DNA from: a virus
Virus record (IMG/VR): IMGVR_UViG_3300005340_000048
Location: 1-44,495 of that record
DNA length: 44,495 bases
Strand: one strand, 5' to 3'
The notes beneath the pieces were generated by a model. The model was not told the origin of the DNA. It worked only from the letters and a program-made list of their open reading frames with translations, and did no database searches. Shown here one piece after another: positions 24,180-30,989 of this stretch; position 1 is the first letter of the stretch; each line of letters starts with the position of its first letter. Both the position numbers and the translations under genes were made by a program.

Positions 24180-24429
24180 GTTTCTCACCTCTTTCAATGG
24201 CTCTGAGCATTTCTTGTGCGTGTTTATCTGGATTGTTTCTAAGCTCGGCTGCATAAGCCTCTGCTGTTTGAGTGCCAATGGATTCATCCTTTCTGTTCTG
24301 AGGGATTTCGTCTAGATGACCCTTTTCAAGATGGTCTGCCCATCTAGGCAAATCCCATCCATGAACCCAAGTGCCATCCTTTTTCTTCTTACTAAGCAAC
24401 CATCTGCCAATAGCTTCTTGTCTAGTCAT
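24154..24429 (-). CDS. hypothetical small charged protein
   Basis: A 91-residue protein from ATG 24429, preceded by GGAG 6 bases upstream; ATG 24453 upstream lacks such a site. It is helical and charged, beginning MTRQEAIGRWLLSKKKKD and ending with an acidic helix. Unknown function. Confidence 0.6.
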   Translation of the reverse strand: MTRQEAIGRWLLSKKKKDGTWVHGWDLPRWADHLEKGHLDEIPQNRKDESIGTQTAEAYAAELRNNPDKHAQEMLRAIERGEKLEEDPSGS

Positions 24430-24474
24430 CTCCATCTCCAAAAGTGCCACCATTTTTTAGGCAGTGTTCCAATA

Positions 24475-24663
24475 CTAGTCAAAGCCGTGTCCCATCTTCT
24501 CTACGATCTGCTCAAGTGCAGTTGCAATTCTTACCAACTGAATAAGAACCTGAGGATCTACTTGTAGATTTACGTTGGTTATGGGGCCTGGAGCAGTAGT
24601 GACAGACGGAAACAGCGGGTATGTGCTTGTTCCTGACTCAGTATACGAAGGTCCAGTAGACAT
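24475..24663 (-). CDS. hypothetical small protein
   Basis: A 62-residue protein whose ATG overlaps the upstream stop (TAATG). It has a Ser/Thr/Pro-rich N-terminus followed by an amphipathic helix (VLIQLVRIATALEQIVEKM) that could oligomerise. Unknown. Confidence 0.6.
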   Translation of the reverse strand: MSTGPSYTESGTSTYPLFPSVTTAPGPITNVNLQVDPQVLIQLVRIATALEQIVEKMGHGFD

Positions 24664-25220
24664 TACATTACCTCAAAAGACCTAACGATAAACTCGCCAT
24701 AGGCCTGTCGTGGATTCCAACAGATGATTGGATTAGATGCTGTCTCTCCTGGGTACACCGGGAACGTTTCCGGCATAAGATCGCGCGCCTCCATGCGAAG
24801 AAGCATATCATCAGCCTCTTTCACAGAGGTAGGCATTTCAAGCTCCATTTCAAACTTCTCACAGATAGCGTTCATTACCCTTTCCTCTGCTTCCAAGTAG
24901 AACGGGCCGAAGTCAGGATGTTTCTTAATCGGACGTGCAATATCGCTCAAATATGCCTCAGAAGCATCATGTAGAAGACCCCACTTAGCATCAGATGAAA
25001 GGCAATATTGGCTGACCAACACACTATGTTCAGCAACCGAATAGAATTCCTTAACATGGCCTGTGAATCGACACTGATTTGCGAGAGCATGAGCAATGTC
25101 CTTTAGTTCGATATCGTCTGGATTCGGCTTAAACACATTGAACCACTTACCGGAAGCCAGGATAATTTCTCCAGCTTCAGAAACGTGAGTTAACTCAGAT
25201 GGGTTGTGTTCTGTAATCAT
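24663..25220 (-). CDS. HD-domain phosphohydrolase (YfbR-like)
   Basis: A 185-residue protein. H-E-H at about 54-65 (TGHVKEFYSVAEHSVLV), the HD pair at 84-85 (GLLHDASEAYLSD) and a later conserved Glu/Asp set form the metal site of HD hydrolases related to dNMP phosphohydrolases. It would adjust nucleotide pools during replication. Ribosome site AGAGG precedes ATG 25220. It overlaps the upstream gene by 26 bases. Confidence 0.82.
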   Translation of the reverse strand: MITEHNPSELTHVSEAGEIILASGKWFNVFKPNPDDIELKDIAHALANQCRFTGHVKEFYSVAEHSVLVSQYCLSSDAKWGLLHDASEAYLSDIARPIKKHPDFGPFYLEAEERVMNAICEKFEMELEMPTSVKEADDMLLRMEARDLMPETFPVYPGETASNPIICWNPRQAYGEFIVRSFEVM

Positions 25221-25485
25221 GTGTTTCCTCTCTTTCTAGAACCATTTCATAGGTCCTTGCGTAACCTGCAATATCTACAATTGAATCGTGGTGTGTTGGA
25301 GTCTGCACCAGTCTGGAAATCTTCACCAACACCATGTAGAGGGAATGGTGCAAGGGACCGGAAAGGGGGTTTACGCCTAGGGCATTGGCAGCACCTACAA
25401 CCTTTTGAAAGTCATCGGCTGGATGCCCATAAGCCTCTCCCCTATCTCCCCCTACCGCTTTGTTAGCCTCTTCAAGAATGTTCAT
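25195..25485 (-). CDS. DUF6378-like phage protein
   Basis: A 96-residue protein with GDRGEAYGHPADDF near residue 13, MVLVKISRLVQTP in the middle and HHDSIVDIAGYA near the end, the conserved blocks of a phage protein family (DUF6378 by my reading) of unknown biochemistry. It is often near nucleotide metabolism genes, as here beside the HD hydrolase. Start at ATG 25485 in an ATGA overlap. Confidence 0.75.
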   Translation of the reverse strand: MNILEEANKAVGGDRGEAYGHPADDFQKVVGAANALGVNPLSGPLHHSLYMVLVKISRLVQTPTHHDSIVDIAGYARTYEMVLEREETHDYRTQPI

Positions 25486-25628
25486 TCTTCTTCAAGAGAA
25501 AGCTGCATCAAAACGATTGCAGCCTGAATACGATCAGTCGCCGGTGGCGAAACACCATCAAGCGGCACTCCAGCAGCAATTTCAGCAAGAGTAGTTAGTG
25601 CTCTTTCTTTCATTTCCTGTGTAGTCAT
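25482..25628 (-). CDS. hypothetical small protein (48 aa)
   Basis: Runs from ATG 25628 to TGA at 25484-25482, with 4-base ATGA overlaps on both sides, the pattern of a coupled operon gene. Product MTTQEMKERALTTLAEIAAG then an amphipathic helix and an acidic end (SLEEE). Unknown. Confidence 0.62.
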   Translation of the reverse strand: MTTQEMKERALTTLAEIAAGVPLDGVSPPATDRIQAAIVLMQLSLEEE

Positions 25629-26380
25629 ACTGTGAACTCCTTTCCGGCCACTACGCATGAGTAGCCCTTTGAATTTACGATTGGTACTCCTTGAATGTGC
25701 GTTGTTCCATTTTCAGGGTTTTGGAAACCTATTCCGAACCCCAGGCTCCACTGTCTACGGAGCTTAATTTTATGCATGTAATCGACCTTCTCGATATCTC
25801 CTAGCCAGCCGAATGACCAAGCCGGATAGTGCTTACCAAGGGCATCGCCCTCAATGGTAGCAGCGTAGCGATGGGTATGGCCGACAACTATTGGATGCTG
25901 GAACGTAGCGGCTGCGCGAAAGATTGCGTAGGGGCCTGTAGAGCCAACATCGTGAGTCATGTAAAGCTTTCCTACCTTGATATGTTCTTTGTAAGGAACG
26001 TATTCCCATCCCCTCAATTCCAAATTGAATAGCCGAGGGACAGTTACGGTCTCAAATAGCTCTGGGGCTGTATCCATAAGATATCTAGCCAGCCTGTCTT
26101 CATGGTTTCCTCCGATGAAGATCTTCCGTTCTGCGCCAAGGCTATCCAATTCATCAAGGGCCTTGTTGTCTTGTTCGATTTCTTGGTCAAAAGTATTCTC
26201 CCTTGTTGGATCTTTCTGAAAACGTGAGATCTTATAGAAGTCAGCTAAATCACCTAGGCATACCAATACGTCCGGTTTAAAGTCTTCCATTGCTGTCAGA
26301 AATAAACTCCAAGCCTTACGATGATGATATGGGTGATGACTGTCTCCGAAGAATGCGAATTTCTTAAGCGTTGTCTGCAT
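25625..26380 (-). CDS. calcineurin-like metallophosphoesterase
   Basis: A 251-residue protein. The metal-binding motifs appear in order: FFGDSHHPYH (D-x-H), VCLGDLADF (GD), IGGNHEDR (GNHE/D) and VVGHTHR (GHxH). It could act on nucleotides, DNA ends or cyclic nucleotides; the substrate cannot be read. ATG 26380 is preferred to a frame from 26395 because it gives a normal N-terminus before the first strand; it overlaps the regulator gene by 17 bases. Confidence 0.85.
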   Translation of the reverse strand: MQTTLKKFAFFGDSHHPYHHRKAWSLFLTAMEDFKPDVLVCLGDLADFYKISRFQKDPTRENTFDQEIEQDNKALDELDSLGAERKIFIGGNHEDRLARYLMDTAPELFETVTVPRLFNLELRGWEYVPYKEHIKVGKLYMTHDVGSTGPYAIFRAAATFQHPIVVGHTHRYAATIEGDALGKHYPAWSFGWLGDIEKVDYMHKIKLRRQWSLGFGIGFQNPENGTTHIQGVPIVNSKGYSCVVAGKEFTV

Positions 26381-26594
26381 ACACTTTCTGAGCAAGACGG
26401 TTAAGAGCTTCTTTCCTCACGGCTGTCTTTGGCTCAGGACCGAACGAAAGACTACCAAGCCCGTGACGCTTCCACCAGCGGCTCAAAGTCGTTCGGTCTG
26501 CACCTCCAATCTCTGTAGCGATAAGGTCGAATGAACCATACTCTTCATACGCTGCTCTGAGCAGCTTTGGGTCTTGATACCATCTTGATTCCAT
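26364..26594 (-). CDS. small HTH protein
   Basis: A 76-residue protein from ATG 26594. Residues about 10-40 (LLRAAYEEYGSFDLIATEIG, then ADRTTLSRWWKRHGL) form a helix-turn-helix of the resolvase/terminase-small type. It is preceded by TGC-TATAAT ending 7 bases before the ATG, the best promoter match in the window, so this is probably a transcription regulator made from its own promoter. Confidence 0.7.
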   Translation of the reverse strand: MESRWYQDPKLLRAAYEEYGSFDLIATEIGGADRTTLSRWWKRHGLGSLSFGPEPKTAVRKEALNRLAQKVYADNA

Positions 26595-26601
26595 AGGTGA
26601 G

Positions 26602-26610
26602 ATTATAGCA
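26602..26610 (-). promoter_or_regulatory. consensus extended -10 promoter (TGC-TATAAT)
   Basis: On the - strand, a perfect TGnTATAAT with 7 bases to ATG 26594. The mRNA would begin at or next to the start codon. No ribosome site exists, so translation is predicted to be leaderless. Confidence 0.65.
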
Positions 26611-26616
26611 CAATCG

Positions 26617-26940
26617 TCAGCCATAGTAATACTCACTCAGCGGATCATCGAACCAGTGATGAGTCATATCCATAGCTGTGAGCAGTTTGTCTGCTACATC
26701 AAATGAGATACAGAAATCATCGTCGTCAAGCATCTTCATGATGATTTTCTTTGATATACCTGAACGTTCAGTGAGAACTTTGTGATGAGGGATTTCGGTG
26801 GAAGAGAGGAGAGGTCTGATGGACCCCGAAATATCGTGACGGACAGTGTTGTTCCCATAAAGTGGAAATGTTTTTCCATAATTCTGGACCCATTCCATAT
26901 AGATTTTCCTGAAATGAGTTGCTGGAATTTTATCATTCAA
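26617..26940 (-). CDS. XRE/actinophage-type HTH regulator
   Basis: A 107-residue protein. The C-terminal half (KVLTERSGISKKIIMKML, then SFDVADKLLTAMDMTHHWFDD) has a helix-turn-helix followed by the VxxDxADKLLTAxxxTHxW block that is common in small regulators of actinophages. It has a GAGG ribosome site 8 bases before ATG 26940. It is a likely repressor or early regulator of the - strand block. Confidence 0.68.
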   Translation of the reverse strand: MNDKIPATHFRKIYMEWVQNYGKTFPLYGNNTVRHDISGSIRPLLSSTEIPHHKVLTERSGISKKIIMKMLDDDDFCISFDVADKLLTAMDMTHHWFDDPLSEYYYG

Positions 26941-26950
26941 ATCACCTCAA

Positions 26951-27673
26951 CTATACACGATGAAATACAACTTGTGTTTTATCTAGTTTTACATCTAGAG
27001 GGGGGTGTTTCGCTCCGAATCTGTTCTTGACTGTCCAGACCTGCGCGTAATCAGAATGCTCGTCTTCCCGATAGATAGAAAGAAGGACGGCCCCTTTTTG
27101 TTCAAAGACACCCGATTCCTTAAAGTCATGCATGGACGGCTCTTTGGGGAATTGTGGATCAGGACGACGTAATTGTGCAAGAGCAAGTAGCGCAACGTTG
27201 TGTGCCGGTGCCATTGCCAAAAGTCTTTTAACCTCCCTCTCAAGCCCCATACGGTCTTCATATTGGAGTTCATGTAGGTGGTCAATGATAACAAGATCGT
27301 GTCCCTCTTTCATTATCAGTTCGATTTCAGGTGCCGAGATATAGCTCTCAGTTACCTGCGCTTCATTGTCCCTAATCCATTGCTTGCATTGTTCTTCGTT
27401 GTCGAATTGTCGTGCGTATCTTTCAAATAGATCAGATGGAGTCATTTCCAGAGTTACAAAGATGGCGTTTTTTCCACACTCAATTACATGCCGCCATATC
27501 TGTAGAGCCAGGGCTGTCTTACCGCCCCCTGGGGGGCCTCCTAGGAGCATGGCCCGTCCCTTCGTGAGAGGCGGCAGGAAGCCATCGAACAGGTTAGGCA
27601 AGGCCTCACCGCTGTCTCCCGATTCCACCTGATCTAGCCATTCCTGCGCTGTAAGTAGAGGAATCGAAGTCAC
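26951..27673 (-). CDS. DnaB-like RecA-fold ATPase (helicase domain)
   Basis: A 240-residue protein from GTG 27673. Walker A GGPPGGGKT at 45-53, a catalytic Glu in TLEM at 76, Walker B DLVIIDHLHEL with D131, and a sensor-like LALAQLRRPD match the C-terminal ATPase domain of replicative DnaB-type helicases. It lacks the N-terminal primase-binding domain, so it is a short helicase or RepA-like loader. It is the only clear replication motor in the window. Confidence 0.82.
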   Translation of the reverse strand: MTSIPLLTAQEWLDQVESGDSGEALPNLFDGFLPPLTKGRAMLLGGPPGGGKTALALQIWRHVIECGKNAIFVTLEMTPSDLFERYARQFDNEEQCKQWIRDNEAQVTESYISAPEIELIMKEGHDLVIIDHLHELQYEDRMGLEREVKRLLAMAPAHNVALLALAQLRRPDPQFPKEPSMHDFKESGVFEQKGAVLLSIYREDEHSDYAQVWTVKNRFGAKHPPLDVKLDKTQVVFHRV

Positions 27674-27680
27674 TCGACAC

Positions 27681-27686
27681 AGCCTA
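27681..27686 (-). promoter_or_regulatory. start-proximal -10 element (TAGGCT)
   Basis: On the - strand CTAGGCT with 7 bases to GTG 27673. It overlaps the + strand promoter at 27696 in a divergent arrangement. Confidence 0.35.
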
Positions 27687-27695
27687 GCGAACGTG

Positions 27696-27704
27696 TGCTA
27701 TGCT
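27696..27704 (+). promoter_or_regulatory. extended -10 promoter (TGC-TATGCT) on antisense side
   Basis: TGC-TATGCT on the + strand, with a TCGACA (27674-27679) that resembles a -35 box 19 bases upstream. No + strand gene follows; the hairpins at 27727-27776 do. Confidence 0.45.
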
Positions 27705-27710
27705 AGGAGA

Positions 27711-27777
27711 GCAGAGGGACAGAGCCGCAAGTGATGCGGTCTTTTGCAGAGGGGGCCGAAAGGCCCCTTCTTATTGC
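27711..27777 (+). ncRNA. candidate small RNA with intrinsic terminator
   Basis: Downstream of the + strand extended -10 at 27696-27704 lie two hairpins: CCGCA/TGCGG followed by TCTTTT, and GGGGCC-GAAA-GGCCCC followed by TTCTTATT, a textbook terminator. There is no + strand gene nearby, and the flanking genes are on the - strand. A transcript of about 66 bases is predicted. It could be an antisense or regulatory RNA; no match to a known family is claimed. Confidence 0.45.
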
Positions 27778-27791
27778 CCTTGCAAGGAAAT

Positions 27792-28055
27792 TTAATACTC
27801 AAGATTCTCAAGGCTTTCTTTGGTGACGATTTCCATATCTACACCGTAGGCCTTATTTATCTTCAGTCGGTCAGCAGTCTTTTTAGAGTTTCCATTAAGA
27901 GTGCATTGGAAGACCCTAAACTTCCCGTCTTTAACTGCCCAAACATCAACTGGAGATTTACTAGAAGCGCTTCGTGCGGCCATATAACCGTTAGCCCGGA
28001 GTCGGATGACAAGCTCACGCTCCAGATTTGCCCCTCTTCGGTATTGGTTAGCCAC
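27792..28055 (-). CDS. Holliday-junction resolvase-like protein (Hjc type)
   Basis: An 87-residue protein from GTG 28055, with AGAGGAAA just upstream and 13 bases between the previous stop and this start; a longer start at 28166 is possible. GANLERELVIRLRANGY, RSASSKSPVDVWAV and KFRVFQCT match the core of Hjc-like nucleases: Glu, then PVD with catalytic Asp, then FQC. The usual Lys of the ExK/QxK motif is Thr here, so activity may differ. Confidence 0.72.
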   Translation of the reverse strand: MANQYRRGANLERELVIRLRANGYMAARSASSKSPVDVWAVKDGKFRVFQCTLNGNSKKTADRLKINKAYGVDMEIVTKESLENLEY

Positions 28056-28068
28056 AATTTCCTCTAGT

Positions 28069-28812
28069 CTATCTCTGACAACACTCTGCTCCGAGAGGGC
28101 AATACTTTCCAGCCCAGGGATGAGTGACGTTTCCTCTCCAGTCTTCTTTGTCACCGTATTGCTCATAATTGAAGACCATCTCCTTGTAGATCTTCGCAAC
28201 GAATGCTAGAAAGTCCTTGCTCGGCGTACCAACGTAGAAAGGGTGCGCGATGCTATCAGGTACAACAACCGGATTTGTTGAGTTTCTTGTGACCACATGG
28301 AATTCTCCTGGCTGTGGGTATTTGATTTGGTAAATGTTCATCTGCAATTTCCACTCAGGATTTAGTTCCGGTTTCCGGCTAACATATCCCGTAGTTTTAA
28401 CATCAATGATTCCACGCGATGTCTGAATATCGACATATCCAAGCAGAGGTATTGGTATTCCCGGTATTTCAACCAGGATTTCTTGCTCTGTTTCCAAAAC
28501 GTCAAGAAACTTACCTACTTTCTCGTAGTAATTCCAGAGCATTTTCTCTGCCCATTTCTTGGCAGCCTCTGGCTTATCTTTCCAAATTACTTCTTCGTTC
28601 TCTTGCAAAGCCGACTGCATCGACTCTTCAAAAAAGTTGCCTACTTCCTGTCCCAGTAGCAAACGACTAAGGCCAAGATGTACAGCAGAGCCAATAACAA
28701 GGCTACTAGAAGAAGAACCTCTGATACCACGGATATACACCTCCTGCCACTGTCGAGGACAGCGTAAGAATAGAGAAATAGATGATGCGCTTAGATGTTC
28801 TAGGGGAAGCAT
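28069..28812 (-). CDS. Cas4/RecB-like PD-(D/E)XK nuclease with Fe-S cysteines
   Basis: A 247-residue protein from ATG 28812, which overlaps the upstream stop (TAATG) and has AAAGGA upstream. LSASSISLFLRCPRQW, IGSAVHLGLS, GYVDIQTSRGIIDVKTTG (D, D-x-K) form the nuclease core. C18 near the start and CPLGAECC at the end fit a four-Cys Fe-S cluster as in Cas4 and AddB. It probably processes DNA ends in recombination; no CRISPR is present. Confidence 0.85.
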   Translation of the reverse strand: MLPLEHLSASSISLFLRCPRQWQEVYIRGIRGSSSSSLVIGSAVHLGLSRLLLGQEVGNFFEESMQSALQENEEVIWKDKPEAAKKWAEKMLWNYYEKVGKFLDVLETEQEILVEIPGIPIPLLGYVDIQTSRGIIDVKTTGYVSRKPELNPEWKLQMNIYQIKYPQPGEFHVVTRNSTNPVVVPDSIAHPFYVGTPSKDFLAFVAKIYKEMVFNYEQYGDKEDWRGNVTHPWAGKYCPLGAECCQR

Positions 28813-29450
28813 TAGATCCTTTCTTCTGAGAGGATGCAGCCATCCCAATCACTTGGCATGAATTTTGCACCATCGTAAAAAACCTTAACGCGAGAAGATT
28901 TAACTCCCTGATTAATCAAATCATTTCTGAGATTGTCATATGGGGGTTTATCGTATTCTCTCATATCGTAATAGAAATTCTGAGGAACAACGACTAGGTT
29001 TACATCCGAATTAATCGTCTGAACCAACTCAGGAGTAAACCAACCTCCCTGATGAGGCTCTAGCGTCCAGGCTATTGGTCCTGAGGGTCGCCAGCGACGA
29101 TACTCAATAATCGTCCGTCTAACGAAATCAGGGTCGTGATATTCGATGTCGAACATGTATCCGGCAACGCCCCCAACTTCCATATCAGTGACTGCTTTTC
29201 TGGCGAGAGCAACTGGATCTGTAATAGATTCCCAGGAAGGATCTCTGTAGATTCGATAACCGAATCCTTGGGAATTGACACCTGCGCGATAAGCTGCGGT
29301 GATTTCATTAATGTTCTTAACCCACTTTCCTGTGGTTATATCGAACTTTAAAGCCGGAACGTAAAAGTCAGTAACTCCCCTGTCATGCATTGCTTTCCAA
29401 GGGGGCCAATAGGCGTCACCGACAGGATTAGTTCTCCAAATTCCTTTCAT
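28812..29450 (-). CDS. TIM-barrel-like glycoside hydrolase
   Basis: A 212-residue protein. The segments AGYMFDIEYHDPDF (an acidic pair at the end of a strand), GPIAWTLEPHQGGW and VNLVVVPQNFYYDM suggest a beta/alpha barrel like chitinase- or GH25-like folds. There is no signal peptide. TGA-TACACT is 6 bases before ATG 29450. It could be a virion hydrolase; its neighbours are nucleases, so the role is uncertain. Confidence 0.55.
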   Translation of the reverse strand: MKGIWRTNPVGDAYWPPWKAMHDRGVTDFYVPALKFDITTGKWVKNINEITAAYRAGVNSQGFGYRIYRDPSWESITDPVALARKAVTDMEVGGVAGYMFDIEYHDPDFVRRTIIEYRRWRPSGPIAWTLEPHQGGWFTPELVQTINSDVNLVVVPQNFYYDMREYDKPPYDNLRNDLINQGVKSSRVKVFYDGAKFMPSDWDGCILSEERI

Positions 29451-29456
29451 TTAAAT

Positions 29457-29465
29457 AGTGTATCA
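29457..29465 (-). promoter_or_regulatory. extended -10 element (TGA-TACACT)
   Basis: On the - strand TGATACACT with 6 bases to ATG 29450. No ribosome site. Confidence 0.5.
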
Positions 29466-29477
29466 GGGATAAGACCA

Positions 29478-29536
29478 GGGGGAGTCTTCTAGCCCTCCCC
29501 CCGGTTAAAGAGCCACGCTAGTCCGAAATACGTGGC
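29478..29536 (-). terminator. two stem-loops after the 29548 gene
   Basis: On the - strand, GCCACG/CGTGGC (29512-29536) followed by TCTTT, and further on a 7-bp GGGGGAG/CTCCCCC stem (29478-29501). They lie between the SD-bearing gene at 29548 and the promoter of the 28812 gene. Confidence 0.5.
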
Positions 29537-29547
29537 CTGTCGGACAC

Positions 29548-29979
29548 TTACTTTGTTGCGTTTACCAGAGCAGTTGCCTGATCTGAAAGAGCACTCATTT
29601 GCTCGCTGGTAAGCGGGAACTCAAAAACAGAGTCCGATGCAATAAGTAGCTCAATCGAGCGACCATAGGCCCACTGCCTAGCAATTCTCTCCTGAGTCTC
29701 AGGAGTCCTAGGGGCAGCACCATTAGATGCCGTCTTAGCCCTAGGCTTGGGGGAATCCTTAACGCCGTTGATCTCGTTCAAGTAAACGTTGGTATACTTC
29801 CCCTTCGTTACCCGAGAAACAACTACATCAGCGATGGTCCCACGACTCTGGAATGCAGCCTTCGCCAATTCCTCAGACTTAGTTGAAGCCTTTGAGTCAT
29901 CCTCAAAAACAACCTCAAACCAACCCTGGGCATTGGGTCCGTCTACTTCCTTAACTGCCAGTGATAGTGTTTCAGCCAT
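29548..29979 (-). CDS. OB-fold-like or ssDNA-binding-like protein
   Basis: A 143-residue protein with the strongest ribosome site in the window (AAAGGAGG, 7 bases before ATG 29979), so high expression is likely. The first 70 residues (GWFEVVFEDDSKASTK, then IADVVVSRVTKGKYTNVYL) have an alternating pattern compatible with an OB fold, followed by a Lys/Arg/Pro linker and a helical tail. Could be a ssDNA-binding protein; not proven. Confidence 0.6.
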   Translation of the reverse strand: MAETLSLAVKEVDGPNAQGWFEVVFEDDSKASTKSEELAKAAFQSRGTIADVVVSRVTKGKYTNVYLNEINGVKDSPKPRAKTASNGAAPRTPETQERIARQWAYGRSIELLIASDSVFEFPLTSEQMSALSDQATALVNATK

Positions 29980-30026
29980 ATATTTACCTCCTTTCGCTTA
30001 TCTCTTTGAAAGTGGACTTGCTTTGT

Positions 30027-30662
30027 TTACAACTCGTTTTGATGGACGTACTTATCAATCACTTCGTCGTATGATTTAGCGGGTGTTTCTCCGGGTACAG
30101 CAGATGTAGTCGCCCCGAAGTCTTCAGAAGATCCGCTGCCTCTCCTAGTAGCGCGGGATCTAAGCTCAGTTGTTGCCTCATCTCTTTCTCGCTTCCGCAC
30201 TTCAGCAGCGTATTTCGCAGCTTCTCTGACGGATTTCTCAGCATCACCAGATTGGTCATAGAAATAAAACGCAGTTCGTTCTGCGAGATCATGATCGAAG
30301 CTACCCACTTCCTTTTCCAAGTCTCCGAACATCGTTTCCATCTGCTTCTTTCCCTGCTCCTGAGCCGCAGTCTTCACATACGGAGTAACAGACTGAAGCC
30401 TCTGGTCAACCACTCTATCAATCAGGGCTGCCATTGTGTAGGGATCGCTCAAGTCGATTTCAGACATATCCGGCATTCCATCATCTTCCGGAGCCTGAAA
30501 ATAGCTGTCGTGCTCTGCAAGCTTGGCCTGCAATTGCTTATTGCTTTCCTGTAGAGCCTCAAAATCTTCCCTAGAAGGCGTCCACGCGGGAGCTTCCGGG
30601 GCTACTGGCTCGGGCGGAGCAACTGCCCCACCTTCGTTTTCAAAGTTCTGTTCGTCGCTCAT
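30027..30662 (-). CDS. scaffolding-like protein
   Basis: A 211-residue acidic, helical protein with a Pro-rich N-terminus (GAVAPPEPVAPEAPAWTPSRE), an amphipathic coiled-coil middle (QEQGKKQMETMFGDLEKEV) and a Ser/Thr/Gly-rich basic region before the end. It sits after the portal and the small 30702 gene, where scaffold proteins are commonly found. TGC-TATACT is 8 bases before ATG 30662. The capsid gene is on the opposite strand, far away. Confidence 0.65.
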   Translation of the reverse strand: MSDEQNFENEGGAVAPPEPVAPEAPAWTPSREDFEALQESNKQLQAKLAEHDSYFQAPEDDGMPDMSEIDLSDPYTMAALIDRVVDQRLQSVTPYVKTAAQEQGKKQMETMFGDLEKEVGSFDHDLAERTAFYFYDQSGDAEKSVREAAKYAAEVRKRERDEATTELRSRATRRGSGSSEDFGATTSAVPGETPAKSYDEVIDKYVHQNEL

Positions 30663-30670
30663 CGGTTAGC

Positions 30671-30679
30671 AGTATAGCA
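30671..30679 (-). promoter_or_regulatory. extended -10 element (TGC-TATACT)
   Basis: On the - strand TGCTATACT with 8 bases to ATG 30662. No ribosome site. Confidence 0.55.
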
Positions 30680-30701
30680 CAACTATTGCGTCTTCTGCGC
30701 T

Positions 30702-30989
30702 TCAAGTTCCTTTCTTCTGATTTCTCGCTTTCTTTTCGCTCTTACGCGCTTGTTCCTTGTTAGCGTGAAGTTTTTTAAGCCATCCAAATGTGGCATTGAA
30801 ATATTCCCTACTTTCTTTAGTGCGAGGATTATACCTCCACTGAATTGCTGCTTCGCTGTCCTCAGGAAATTCTTCAGGCAATTCTGGAAGAATACCGCCT
30901 AGATCTACTATCTTTTGCTCTAAATAGTATCTCCTTTGAATCCACGGGAATTTCTCCATGTTGTTCTGCTGGATTGGCTCTCTAGCCAC
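30702..30989 (-). CDS. small basic virion-region protein
   Basis: A 95-residue protein from GTG 30989, which overlaps the portal stop by 8 bases (GTGGCTAG). It has helical and Trp/Tyr-rich parts (FPWIQRRYYLEQKIVDL, then FGWLKKLHANKEQARK) and ends in a Lys-rich tail. It is translationally coupled to the portal gene. Function unknown. Confidence 0.65.
   Translation of the reverse strand: MAREPIQQNNMEKFPWIQRRYYLEQKIVDLGGILPELPEEFPEDSEAAIQWRYNPRTKESREYFNATFGWLKKLHANKEQARKSEKKARNQKKGT

Noticed and set aside
26617-26940. lysogeny repressor with integrase
   Set aside because: The regulator is HTH-like, but I see no integrase or attachment site, so a temperate life cycle is not supported.
28069-28812. 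CRISPR association of the Cas4-like gene
   Set aside because: No repeat-spacer array and no other cas gene in the window; phage Cas4-like nucleases usually act in recombination.
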